DNA from: Dreissena polymorpha
Taxonomy: Eukaryota > Mollusca > Bivalvia > Myida > Dreissenidae
NCBI RefSeq assembly: GCF_020536995.1
Contig: NC_068362.1
Location: forward strand, 142,001 to 206,000
Direction: 5' to 3'
DNA: 64,000 nucleotides
Within the stretch, counting starts at the first letter, position 1; the number at the start of each line of letters is the position of its first letter. Position numbers and translations under genes: made by a program. The notes beneath the pieces are model-generated. The model was not told the DNA's origin. It searched no databases and saw nothing but the letters and a program-made list of their open reading frames with translations. Positions 24,140 through 35,085 of the stretch are shown piece by piece.

Positions 24140-27100
24140 TATAAGCAACATTGAAGCCTAATATGCATTCATCTATTATTACTTGGGCACAAATAATTTT
24201 ACTGTGTGAAGACCCTACATAAAAATGCTGATTTGTTTCTTACTTGGTACCTGGCGACACACATTTTCAAGTCTTTTTCATTAAATTTGGCATAGATATT
24301 TTAAAAAATGGCATCGTATGAACCAGTAGTCATAGTATAAGCAACATTGAAGCCTAATATGCATTCATCTATTATTATTTGGGCACAAACAATTTTACCG
24401 TGTGAAGATCCTACATAAAAATGCAGATTTTTTCTTACTTGGTACCTGGCGACACACATTTTCAAGTCTATTTCATTAAATTTGGCATAGATATTTATAA
24501 AATTGGCATCGTATGAACCAGTAGTCATAGTATAAGCATCATTGAAGCCTAATATGCATTCATCTATTATTATTTGGGCACAAATAATGTTACTGTGTGA
24601 AGACCCTACATAAAAATGCTGACTTTTTTCTTACTTGGTACCTGGCGACACACATTTTCAAGTCTATTTCATTAAATTTGGCATAGATATTTATAAAAAT
24701 GGTATCGTATGAACCATTAGTCATAGTATAAGCAACATTGAAGCCTAATATGCATTCATCTATTATTATTTGGGCACAAATAATTTTACTGTGTGAAGAC
24801 CCTACATAAAAATGCAGATTTTTTTCTTACTTGGTACCTGTCGACACACATTTTCAAGTCTATTTCATTAAATTTGGCATTGATATTTATAAGATTGGCA
24901 TCGTATGAACCAGTAGTCATAGTATAAGCAACATTGAAGCCTAATATGCATTCATCTATTATTATTTGGGCACAAATAATTTTACTGTGTGAAGACCCTA
25001 CATAAAAATGCTGATTTTTTTCTTACTTGGTACCTGGCAACACACATTTTCAAGTCTATTTCATTAAATTTGGCATAGATATTTATAAGATTGACATCGT
25101 ATGAACCAGTAGTCATAGTATAAGCAACATTGAAGCCTAATATGCATTCATCTATTATTATTTGGGCACAAATAATTTTACTGTGTGAAGACCCTACATA
25201 AAAATGCTGATTTTTTTCTTACTTGGTACCTGGCGACACACATTTTCAAGTCTTTTTCATTAAATTTGGCATAGATATTTTAAAAAATGGCATCGTATGA
25301 ACCAGTAGTCATAGTATAAGCAACATTGAAGCCTAATATGCATTCATCTATTATTATTTGGGCACAAACAATTTTACTGTGTGAAGATCCTACATAAAAA
25401 TGCAGATTTTTTCTTACTTGGTACCTGGCGACACACATTTTCAAGTCTATTTCATTAAATTTGGCATAGATATTTATAAAATTGGCATCGTATGAACCAG
25501 TAGTCATAGTATAAGCATCATTGAAGCCTAATATGCATTCATCTATTATTACTTGGGCACAAATAATTTTACTGTGTGAAGACCCTACATAAAAATGCTG
25601 ATTTTTTTCTTACTTGGTACCTGGCGACACACATTTTCAAGTCTATTTCATTAAATTTGGCATAGATATTTATAAGATTGGCATCGTATGAACCAGTAGT
25701 CATATAATAAGCAACATTGAAGCCTAATATGCATTCATCTATTATACTTTGGGCACAAATAATTTTACTGTGTGAAGACCCTACATAAAAATGCTGACTT
25801 TTTTCTTACTTGGTACCTGGCGACACACATTTTCAAGTCTATTTCATTAAATTTGGCATAGATATTTATAAGATTGGCATCATATGAACTAGTAGTCATA
25901 GTATAATCAACATTGAAGCCTAATATGCATTCATCTATTATTACTTGGGCACAAATAATTTTACTGTGTGAAGACCCTACATAAAAATGTTGATTTGTTT
26001 CTTACTTGGTACCTGGCGACACACATTTTCAAGTCTTTTTCATTAAATTTGGCATAGATATTTTAAAAAATGGCATCGTATGAACCAGTAGTCATAGTAT
26101 AAGCAACATTGAAGCCTTATATGCATTCATCTATTATTACTTGGGCACAAATAATTTTACTGTGTGAAGACCCTACATAAAAATGCTGATTTGTTTCTTA
26201 CTTGGTACCTGGCGACACACATTTTCAAGTCTTTTTCATTAAATTTGGCATAGATATTTTAAAAAATGGCATCGTATGAACCAGTAGTCATAGTATAAGC
26301 AACATTGAAGCCTAATATGCATTCATCTATTATTATTTGGGCACAAACAATTTTACCGTGTGAAGATCCTACATAAAAATGCAGATTTTTTCTTACTTGG
26401 TACCTGGCGACACACATTTTCAAGTCTATTTCATTAAATTTGGCATAGATATTTATAAAATTGGCATCGTATGAACCAGTAGTCATAGTATAAGCATCAT
26501 TGAAGCCTAATATGCATTCATCTATTATTACTTGGGCACAAATAATTTTACTGTGTGAAGACCCTACATAAAAATGCTGATTTTTTTCTTACTTGGTACC
26601 TGGCGACACACATTTACAAGTCTATTTCATTAAATTTGGCATAGATATTTATAAGATTGGCATCATATGAACCAGTAGTCATAGTATAAGCAACATTGAA
26701 GCCTAATATGCATTCATCTATTATACTTTGGGCACAAATAATTTTACCGTGTGAAGACCCTACATAAAAATGCTGATTTTTTTCTTACTTGGTACCGGGC
26801 GACACACATTTTCAAGTCTATTTCATTAAATTTGGCATAGATATTTATAAAAATGGCATCGTATGAACCAGTAGTCATAGTATAAGCAACATTGAAGCCT
26901 AATATGCATTCATCTATTATTATTTGTGCACAAATAATTTAGCTGTGAAGACCCTAGATAAAAATGCTGATTTTTTTCTTACTTGGTACCTGGCGACACA
27001 CATTTTCAAGTCTATTTCATTAAATTTGGCATAGATATTTATAAAAATGGCATCGTATGAACCAGTAGTCATAGTATAAGCAACATTGAAGCCTAATATG

Positions 27101-27330
27101 CATTCATCTATTATTATTTTGGGCACAAATAATTTTACCGTGTGAAGACCCTACATAAAAATGCTGATTTATTTCTTACTTGGTATCTTGCGACACACAT
27201 TTTCAAGTCTTTTTCATTAAATTTGGCATATACATGTATATTAATAAAAATGGCATTGTATGAACATGTCGTCATAGTATAAGCAGAGAAGCATAATACG
27301 CATTCATCTATTATAATTTGGGCTCATACA

Positions 27331-28130
27331 ATTTTACCGTGTTAGCACCATATATCAAGTTGATTTTTTAAATATTCGCCACATACCCACAGGCATTTTC
27401 ATTAATATCTCAGAAAAATAGACCTATATATTAATACACATGGCATCTAAAGAACATTTTATCATAGTTAAACATGGTTCCCAGCCAACCTGGAAATCAG
27501 GGAAAACCTGGAAAAAGACTTTCAATTTTTCCAGTCAGGGAAAAGTCAGGGAATTTGGGAAAAGTTCCTGAAATCAGGGAAAAATCAGGGAATTTTGTTT
27601 GGGCAGACTTTCCCAACTTGTCTCGAGAAGTCCATACACTTAAAACAGAAAATTATTTCCTCTGCATGGCTATGGTGACTTTATAGTATACATGTAGCTT
27701 TAAAAATAAGTTATGTCTGCAACTGCTTTTTATTCAGGGTGTCTAAAACAAGAAAAAGGTCGAAATTATGATCCTGGACGTTTTATTTTCCATCAGGGAA
27801 AAATCAGGGAATTTTGTTCATACAAAAAGCTGGGAACCCTGTAATAAAGCAATCTAGAGGCATGAAATGCATTTTTCTATTATGATATGTCCACAAATTA
27901 TTTCACTTAGTGATGACCCAGCTTGAATATGAGGATTTGTTGAATATTTCATGCTAACCAACATACATTTCATTTTTAGTCGTATATCAGGATTCAATAC
28001 ATATACCTTAGTGAAAATGGCATCAAAAGAACATTTGTTCATTGTACTAGATGGAATGAAACATTATATCTATCCATCTTATAGTTTATTGCAGTTTCAG
28101 TAATATTCTGTCTATAAATGATTTCAACAT
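27331..28130. repeat. Decayed satellite monomers at the array edge
   Basis: Diverged monomers are still recognisable by CATTCATCTATTAT, GGGCTCATACAATTTTACCG, TGGCATCTAAAGAAC and TCATAGT in the right order. Similarity falls with distance from the array, and a third CAGGG-type MITE interrupts them. No gene is seen. Confidence 0.65.
27473..27841. mobile_element. hAT-like MITE (CAGGGTTCCCAGC ends) in decayed satellite
   Basis: Left end CATGGTTCCCAGC and right end GCTGGGAACCCTG are inverted (12 of 13). Inside are many copies of ATCAGGGAAAA / TCAGGGAATTT, a known style of hAT MITE filler. The target duplication is no longer clear (flanks TTAAA and TAATA). The short forward frame is not a gene. Confidence 0.6.
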
Positions 28131-28344
28131 GATATAAATATAAATCATTGCTAGCAAATGTGTATATATGAAACAAAAATTAAAAAATAGACGGTTTATT
28201 TTTTACCCATTTATGTATATATATCTATGTATACATCTTTTGTTGTAAACAGTTATGCGACATGTGTCAGAAACGCCCAGTATGATTTTTTCACTTACCG
28301 GTATGTGGGTGTATGTTGGCTCCACTTCACAAGATACAGTCATT

Positions 28345-28412
28345 GTAGTTTAATTGAAAAACGCATCTTACAATGTGAGATGAGTTCTGGGTTCAAGCCC
28401 CAGCAGTGGCCT
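28345..28412 (+). repeat. tRNA-like sequence, probably a SINE head
   Basis: An A-box-like AGTTTAATTGAAAAACGC, a CATCT/AGATG arm and a B box GGGTTCAAGCCCC occur in tRNA-like spacing. The acceptor stem does not pair properly, so it is unlikely to be a working tRNA gene. Confidence 0.35.
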
Positions 28413-28870
28413 ATCAAGTGTGATATACAGAGCCATTATGATTAAATATACACAGTTATCTTTTTAAACAATACAATTAAATATAAGGAATAATGTTAAA
28501 GGGGCATTGCTGCTTAGCCATTTTTGGGATTGTATTGTGATTTTTGGCCAAATTTGACACTGAATAACAGGGTTTATATACATCCCAAGCATACATGCTT
28601 CTAAATTTGTAAAAAAAAACAAGTCGAAGTGTGCAGAATATTAAAAATTTGCAACTTTCTGATGTCTAAAGGTCATTAAATGCCACTTAAAGTTTACATT
28701 TTTTGTACAAAATGACCCATTCTGTGCTGTCCATTTTTGTTTAATGTTTTACGCTGTCAGGTCCAAAAACGCTCATTCTGTAGCTTGTTTGGACTGTAAT
28801 CTATAATGTGGCCATGTTTCAGCAGATTCGGCCCAGTGGTTCTGATTTTATACGCCGTGCCTAGCTTTTA
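28413..28870. other. Non-coding, unassigned
   Basis: AT-rich, with a stretch beginning TTAAAGGGGCATTGCTGC that reads like a dispersed repeat. No gene is visible. Confidence 0.3.
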
Positions 28871-29300
28871 TTAGTACACTACCGGATTCACCGGAGGGGA
28901 CTTATGGTTTGCGCTCTGTGTGTCCGTCAGTTAGTCAGTCAGTCAGTCTGTCACACTTTTCTGAATCCTGCGATAACTTTAAAAGTTCTTAATATTTTTT
29001 CATGAAACTTGAAACAAAGATAGATGGCAATAAGGACATTATGCACGTGATTGCATTTTGTTCCTACGTCAAAAATTCTGGTTTCTATGGCAATAAATAA
29101 AAACATAAAATAAATTCTGACAATGGTGGAGCCGCTAGGGGACAAATTTGCTTGACAATAGTCTTGTTGAGTATTACTCACTGACTTATGCATATGCCCT
29201 CGGCTGTTTTCGGAGAATACCTGAGGTATTGTCATAGCCAGCTCATCGTGTCGTGTCGTGTCTTTTCGCCGTCCGGCGTCCGCCATGCTAAAACCTTAAC
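28871..29300. repeat. Fragments of GTCCGTC-led dispersed repeats
   Basis: ACCGGAGGGGACTTATGGTTTGCGC with GTCAGTCAGTCAGTC, then ATCATGAAACTT-like text (TTTTTTCATGAAACTTGAAAC), as in pearl-like families. At 29190-29300 a second type is led by GTATTGTCATAGCCAGCTCATCGTG and GCCGTCCGGCGTCCGCC. The antisense 111-residue frame is spurious. Confidence 0.5.
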
Positions 29301-29310
29301 ATTGACCCAT

Positions 29311-29488
29311 TGTACCCACAATTTTCGTACCCACATTTTTTTTCGTAACCAAAATTTTCGTACCCACATTTGTTTATTACCCAAAATTTGTGTTCCCACA
29401 TTTTCTTACCCAAAATTTTCGAACCCACATTTTTTTAGTTCCCACTCATTCCATCCCGCGAAACCCTTAAGGTGTCGCAACTCTAGTA
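29311..29488. repeat. GTACCCA array 3 joined to the ACTCATTCC block
   Basis: About eight TTCGTACCCACATTTT units run straight into TTCCCACTCATTCCATCCCG and AAACCCTTAAGGTGTCGCAA, and stop at CTCTAGTA. This is the same junction as at 9391 and 14544, 15 kb away, so array plus block travel together. Confidence 0.7.
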
Positions 29489-29612
29489 ACCTTAGGCTCA
29501 TAAAAACAAGATACATATTTAGGGATGGTAACTCAATAGATTTGATAAATAATTTATTTTTAATTCATGCACATATTTAATGAAACTATTTTAGTATCAG
29601 TACCTATTTTAA

Positions 29613-31189
29613 GCTCATCTATTTTTTGAAAAAAAATTATGAGCTATTGTCATCACCTTGGCGTCGGCGTCGGCGTCGGCGTCCGGTTAAGTTTTGCGTT
29701 TAGGTCCACTTTTCTCAGAAAGTATCAATGCTATTGCATTCAAACTTGGTACACTTACTTACTATCATGAGAGGACTGGGCAGGCAAAGTAAGATAACTC
29801 TGGCGTGCAATTTGACAGAATTATGTGCCCTTTTTATACTTAAAAAATTGAAAATGTTGGTTAAGTTTTGCGTTTAGGTCCACTTTTCTCAGAAAGTATC
29901 AATGCTATTGCATTCAAACTTGGTACACTTACTTACCTTCATGAGGGGACTGGGCAGGCAAAGTTAGATAACTCTGGCGTGCATTTTTACAGAATTATGT
30001 GCCCTTTTTATACCTAGAAAATGGAAAATTTTGGTTAAGTTTTGTGTTTAGGTCCATTTTATTCCGTAAGTATCAAAGCTATTGCTTTCATACTTGCAAC
30101 ACTTACTAACTATCATAAGGGGACTGTGCAGGCAAAGAAATGTAACTCTGACTGGCATTTTGACAGAATTATGGGCCCTTTTTATACTTAGAAAATTGAA
30201 AATTTGGTTAAGTTTTGTGTTTAGGTCCACTTTATTCCTACAGTATCAAAGCTATTGCTTTCATACTTGCAACACTTATTAACTATCATAAGGGGACTAT
30301 GCAGGCAAAGTTATGTAACTCTGACTGGCATTTGAACGGAATTATGGGCCCTTTATACTTAAAAAATTAAAAATTTGGTTAAGTTTTGTGTTTTGGTCCA
30401 CTTTACCCCTAAAGTATCATAAATATTGCTTTCATACTTGGAACACTCGCAAACTATCATTAGGGTACAGTAAAAGGACAAGTTGCATAACTCTGGTTGT
30501 CATTTTTACGGAATTATGGCCCTTTTTTGACTTAGTAACTTTGAATATATGGTTAAATTTTGTGTTTCGATCCACTTTACTTCTTAACTATCAAGGCTAT
30601 TGCTTTGAAACTTCAAATACTTTCATGCTATCATGAGGTTACTGTATCTGGCAAGTTGAATTTTACCTTGACCTTTGAATGACCTTGACTCTCAAGGTCA
30701 AATTATTAAATTTTGCTAAAATTGCCATAACTTCTTTATTTATGATTAGATTTGATTGATACTTTGACAAAACTACTCTTACCTGACATACCACAATAGA
30801 CTCCACCCAAACCATCCCCCGTGCCCCCCCCCGAATCCCCCTCCTATTTTTTTAAGATCATCTCACAAATGACCACCACACCCTCACACTATACCCCCCC
30901 CCCCACCCCCCACCCCCCAAATTTCATTTTTTTAACGGTTAAAAAACACAAATATTTATTTTTATTATTTTATGTTTGAAATACCGTCCAACCATCGCAC
31001 CCAAGAATCCCCCCCCCACCCCATGTTTTTTTTTGCATTTTTTTGCATTTTTTTTCCGCATTTTTGGAAAATAATGTTATAAATGTCCACCCCCCCCCCA
31101 CACACTATACACCCCTCTTCACTCCACCCCTCCCTCCTTTGTGATTGAAAATGAGAGTCCCTTCACCTTTAAAAAGAAAATAGATGAGC
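29613..31189. mobile_element. Complete pearl/HINE-like element with ~173-bp core repeats
   Basis: GCTCATCTATTT (29613-29624) is inverted at 31178-31189 (AAATAGATGAGC). The left end folds into a hairpin (GCTCATCTATTTTTTG / AAAAAAATTATGAGC), followed by a GGCGTC microsatellite. Six core units start GGTTAAGTTTTG at 29685, 29859, 30033, 30206, 30377 and 30551 (periods 171-174). The tail has AAGGTCA motifs and C-rich tracts (30890-30920, 31090-31105). It has no replicase, so it is non-autonomous. The forward frames at 30082-30636 are repeat artefacts. Confidence 0.7.
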
Positions 31190-31219
31190 GGTCTGCACCC
31201 GCAAGGCGGTGCTATTGTC

Positions 31220-32640
31220 TGTTGTGTGTTCTTGTTTATTCATGGTGTGTAGTGAATAACTAGATGCCTCACTTTTGTCATTATCTTGTAATGTTACAAG
31301 ACAATGGAAGTGGGTCAATGCTTTTTTAAGAAGAACAGTAATATCAAATAATCTTAGAAATGGAAAGCGAAAATATCCAAGATTATTTGAATTGTTTATT
31401 AAGTCGCAGCTTATTTATTTATTGTAAAGGTGCTAGCTTATAATCATGTTTATCGGATGAGTTCAAAAATTGTGATTGCATTTTTTGTAAGATGTGCATA
31501 TCCACAGATTGATTTTAGCAATCTATTGAGGTATATCTTGTGTCATTACTGAAGTAAAAACAAGTAACCTGCCATGTGTAATTCGAAGTAGTTGAAGTTA
31601 TTACTATAATGCATTACCTACCGCGGCTATATTGAGTTAAACCAGTCTTACCGTATGGACTTTTGTTGATTCAAGACCTTTAATTTCATGTATTGTAAGC
31701 AAAGAATTAATACAAGAGTAGCTTTTGATTTTCATTACATTTGGAATGGTCGTTTTACAGATTCATCATATGGATTACATGCACCAGTATTTTTTAAGTA
31801 CTACTAAATATGTAATAATATCGGATAATTTTAATAAAAACAATAATGTTCTGGCCCTTAAGACATGCATCAACTGGAATTTGAGAAGTCATTTAGCTTA
31901 TGTTGCTTAAAATCGGGTTGCCTAAATATTAGTCTTTTAAAATTGTTTCATTGTTAACAGGAAAAGAGTAAAACCGTAACGTTAATCTTTTTATTTTCAT
32001 ATTGGTGACATTAAATCTTAAAATACGAGTTATGTTCAATCAGAGTGTCCCGCTTTATTTACTAGCGTATTAACATCCACTGAATTGTATGCGATTTTGA
32101 TGAACGAGATCCCCTTCGCATTCATGGAATGTTAAATTATCACTACCATCATATCCTTAAGCTTGCACGGTGTGCCGTGGGTGTTTATGTTCGCATGATT
32201 GCATACAGTTATTATAGCGATGACAACCATTTTTGAATTCGTACGTTGTTTTGTCTTAACTTGTAAAAATTATTTTAACGTATATACCTTAATCACACGT
32301 TGTATAATTTTGACATTCGTAATCACTTTGGTACTATAGCAATAAAATTATGTAACAAAAAACATGACTAAAACTGACTGAGCAATTTCAGTATCTGTTA
32401 AAACTTGATTTTGTTTGTAAAACAAATTGTTTACAATCGTTTGCGTAAAATTGCCAAACAAATACAGAAAGTCAAACATATGTTTTTTAACATCAACAAG
32501 AGATTGTAAATGTGTTCATCCTAAACAACAAACAAATTAGCACAACTTCAAATGCAAGTTAAAAACAAACACGTATATGATGTAAAGTTTAAATTTTTAA
32601 CTGAAATAGTTGATTACCAATAAACACGTAAATTGTATCA
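31220..32640. other. Non-coding stretch between repeat and GPCR
   Basis: AT-rich, with no repeat or coding region that I recognise. The 61-residue forward frame at 31725 has no family features. Confidence 0.35.
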
Positions 32641-32650
32641 ATATTTTCGT

Positions 32651-32656
32651 TTTATT
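32651..32656 (-). promoter_or_regulatory. Polyadenylation signal AATAAA for the GPCR
   Basis: TTTATT on the plus strand reads AATAAA on the minus strand, 17 bp past the GPCR stop. This implies a very short 3' UTR if used. Confidence 0.4.
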
Positions 32657-32672
32657 CCACGCCATCAATTGC

Positions 32673-33830
32673 TTATAACTTGCTAATAACGCACAAAGAA
32701 GGTCGGTATACGTTCTTTGTTGAGTGACATTTCACAAGAAGCAGCAAGGTAGACTTGAAATTCCTTCCAAAAAGTGTGTACAGAAAGAAGTTACAACTAA
32801 AAGTTGTACAATAAAGCATATTAGTAAGTTCTTGTATTAAATAATGTCTTACCGGCACAAAATATTCATTATTCAGGGCAGCTGTTAGCAGATTGTACAG
32901 GCGAATGGTATGAGCCGGAAGGTTTAGCACCAAAAACGTAAATGAAACCGCAAGTAACGTTGTTGTTATTCGTGAGCGCTTTATTAACAAAACTTTGCGA
33001 TTTCTGTTAGGATGTTCTCGTCGGATCTCATGGTTCAAATGTGCTTCTACTGATGACGAAAGAGAATCGGTATTGCATGTAATTTGATCAGACAAGTTTG
33101 TTTCAATGTACCTCTTCCGCAAAAACCTATCTGAAAACATCTTTTGAATCGGAAAGTGCGCTTTCTTACGCAAAACTAGCGTATTGACAAAGGCGATGAC
33201 GATGAAAGGGATAATCATTGTAAAGAGCGTATCTATCCAAGTTGCGACTGTAAGAAAACCCATATATTCCCGTTTAAAGGCACATTCAAAATCCACAGCC
33301 GCACCCACGCCTTGCCTGATCTCTGATGTCCAGAAATTGAACGTGTATAAAACAGAGGCACCGAGCGCAAACGTGCAGATTATAAGTTTCTCACGAAACA
33401 CGGTGCAGTACACCTTATGTTTCAGAGGGTAACAAATGGCAATGTAACGCTGGCATGAGAAGCCGACAATACACCAAACGCTCAGGAAGCTTGTGACGTA
33501 GGTAACGTAGATGAGCAACTGACACGAGAGGTTCGAATATATTATACCGTGAACTTCGTCATCCAGCCATGACATAAGTAGGCTCAGTAGAAACAAGTTG
33601 TCTACTATGGCCAAGGCGGTTAGAAAGACGGATGAAGAGGCACGTCGCATTCGTCTTGTGGAGAACACTATAAGCGAAATAGTGTTACCGCATAGTCCCA
33701 CAAAAACTATAAACGGAACAATAAATTTGCGGATAACTTTGACGGCATCCGAAAATGCGGTGTTCGACACGTCCGTTACATTGTAGACCGATAACTCCTC
33801 TTTTCCAGCTGTCATATTTAATACATCCAT
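32673..33830 (-). CDS. Class A (rhodopsin-like) GPCR, peptide-receptor type
   Basis: An intact intronless 385-residue frame with seven hydrophobic segments at about 35-57, 66-90, 104-127, 147-168, 192-219, 288-312 and 332-355. Class A landmarks are GLCGNTISL in TM1 (Asn49), LAIVDNL in TM2 (Asp77), Cys103 and Cys183 for the extracellular disulfide, QRY (127-129) for DRY at the end of TM3, NLP (303-305) in TM6, and SCNFFLY for NPxxY in TM7. Two N-glycosylation sites (NMT, NVT) sit in the N-terminus, and the third cytoplasmic loop (220-288) is long and basic. This fits the invertebrate neuropeptide-receptor expansion (FMRFamide/TRH/ghrelin-receptor-like) at the plasma membrane, coupling to G proteins; the ligand cannot be told. 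The Asp-to-Gln change in DRY and loss of Pro in NPxxY are unusual but occur in this group. The start gives a normal-length N-terminus. Confidence 0.9.
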   Translation of the reverse strand: MDVLNMTAGKEELSVYNVTDVSNTAFSDAVKVIRKFIVPFIVFVGLCGNTISLIVFSTRRMRRASSSVFLTALAIVDNLFLLSLLMSWLDDEVHGIIYSNLSCQLLIYVTYVTSFLSVWCIVGFSCQRYIAICYPLKHKVYCTVFREKLIICTFALGASVLYTFNFWTSEIRQGVGAAVDFECAFKREYMGFLTVATWIDTLFTMIIPFIVIAFVNTLVLRKKAHFPIQKMFSDRFLRKRYIETNLSDQITCNTDSLSSSVEAHLNHEIRREHPNRNRKVLLIKRSRITTTLLAVSFTFLVLNLPAHTIRLYNLLTAALNNEYFVPVRHYLIQELTNMLYCTTFSCNFFLYTLFGRNFKSTLLLLVKCHSTKNVYRPSLCVISKL

Positions 33831-33839
33831 TAGGAAGAT

Positions 33840-35085
33840 ATTTTAAAAAGCCACCCACATAAATAGTGTTTACAAGTAATGTTATTGAAATTCGAGTTTT
33901 CGTGTGTAATTCAATCCGCAACCCTTGCGTGTTTATGTATCAATAAACATAAACCAATTTTGAAACCGGAACATTGCACTGTTTGATTTAGTGTTTATTT
34001 ATTGTATAATATAAGCACACTACTTATTTTAAAAGTCAGATTTATTGTTTATTTATTTATCATATAAGCACACTACTTATTTTAAAAGCCAAATGCTTCG
34101 ATAGAATTGACGAATATGCAGCGAGCTACAATGAACAGACACAACAAAACAAGTAATGAAACAAACAGATCTGACATCTCATGCTGTTAAAACTAATAAC
34201 TTACAAACGTCAATAAGCAGCATGTATCACACGCCCAGTCTTCACGGATTGGCTGTCCTTTATAACGTTGAAAAACAGAATAAGTACACAAGCACGGATA
34301 GAAAAAAATAAAAAAGTATATATATATCTAGTTTCGCAATGATCTTTATACGCATGATACATTATTCAACATTTTCTACTAGTATTTAGAACGACATGTC
34401 ACATTTAACAGTTACTTGCATTCTTTTAATGAAATTACCTACCAATTGTTTGAAAGATCTAAAAATCAACTATATAGAACGGCAGCGTTTTAAAAACATA
34501 TATATTTATCTATTAATTGTTCATTTTGTTTCTTTCATCAGTAACACGTTTGCTAAAATTTGAGAAAATACATATTTATACTTGTTTTCGTCTACATAGT
34601 TTAATCCATCAAAAGAGTACATGAAAAATTTATACATAAGTGTTAACGTATGTATTTTAATATGAATTCTGTGTGGATGCAGTAGCGTGTATCCCCGTAC
34701 ATATCTTCGATGTTGTTATATTTTCAGCCTTCAGAGGCTAGTGGCGGTATTGTGTTTTTATTATTTTTTAAGAAACCTTGTTTAAGACCTTTCTTATACT
34801 TAGATTCTTATACATTCTCTGTACTTATAAAGCAAACGTGTATGTTCATCAATTGAGAGTTCTGCAGGTTATACTGAATTTTACAGACCATTATCTGACA
34901 AGCTGCCTCTTACTCTTTTATGTATATTGACTTGGCAATGTGTATTAATGTGATTATAAGATTGGTGGTTTCGCCAAATAAATAACCTATGGACAGATTG
35001 ATTACAAAAAAACGAAAGTTGTTCTCTCACCGTTGAGAATTCCGATTACACGTAGTATTCATTTGCCGTTAAATTATAAACAATT
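33840..35085. other. Upstream of GPCR; short tandem duplication
   Basis: AT-rich. A ~57-bp unit (ATATAAGCACACTACTTATTTTA) is duplicated at about 33985-34094. No other gene or repeat is recognised. The GPCR promoter should lie here; no clear TATA box was found. Confidence 0.4.

Larger units (their letters stand above)
16805..27330. repeat. ~196-bp satellite array, about 48 monomers
   Basis: Head-to-tail monomers marked by GAAGCCTAATATGCATTCAT; starts include 16855, 17052, 17248, 17443, 18383 and 18580, then continue to 27087. Periods are 194-197 bp. Monomers of exactly 195 bp keep a minus-strand frame open (MTTGSYDANFINIYAKFNE...), giving 75- and 140-residue antisense frames that are satellite by-products. 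Variant monomers (ATACTTTGGGC at about 18994, 20552, 23300, 25743 and 26721) mark higher-order structure. A block from about 19.75 to 22.5 kb is repeated 2,740 bp downstream. Two MITEs interrupt the array. Confidence 0.95.

Noticed and set aside
23872-24168. 98-residue minus frame with a lysine/phenylalanine run
   Set aside because: Lies inside a non-coding MITE across an A-run/T-run palindrome.
17215-27126. Many near-identical minus-strand frames starting MTTGSYDANF
   Set aside because: They are satellite monomers read in antisense; frames break whenever a monomer is 196 or 197 bp, and there is no promoter or terminal structure.
16805-27330. CRISPR-like regular spacing
   Set aside because: The whole ~196-bp unit is repeated with no unique spacers, and the genome is metazoan.
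28345-28412. Functional tRNA gene
   Set aside because: Only the B box and part of the anticodon arm look right; the acceptor stem does not pair.
33184-33786. Plus-strand open frames opposite the GPCR
   Set aside because: Shadows of the antisense GPCR coding sequence; no family features.
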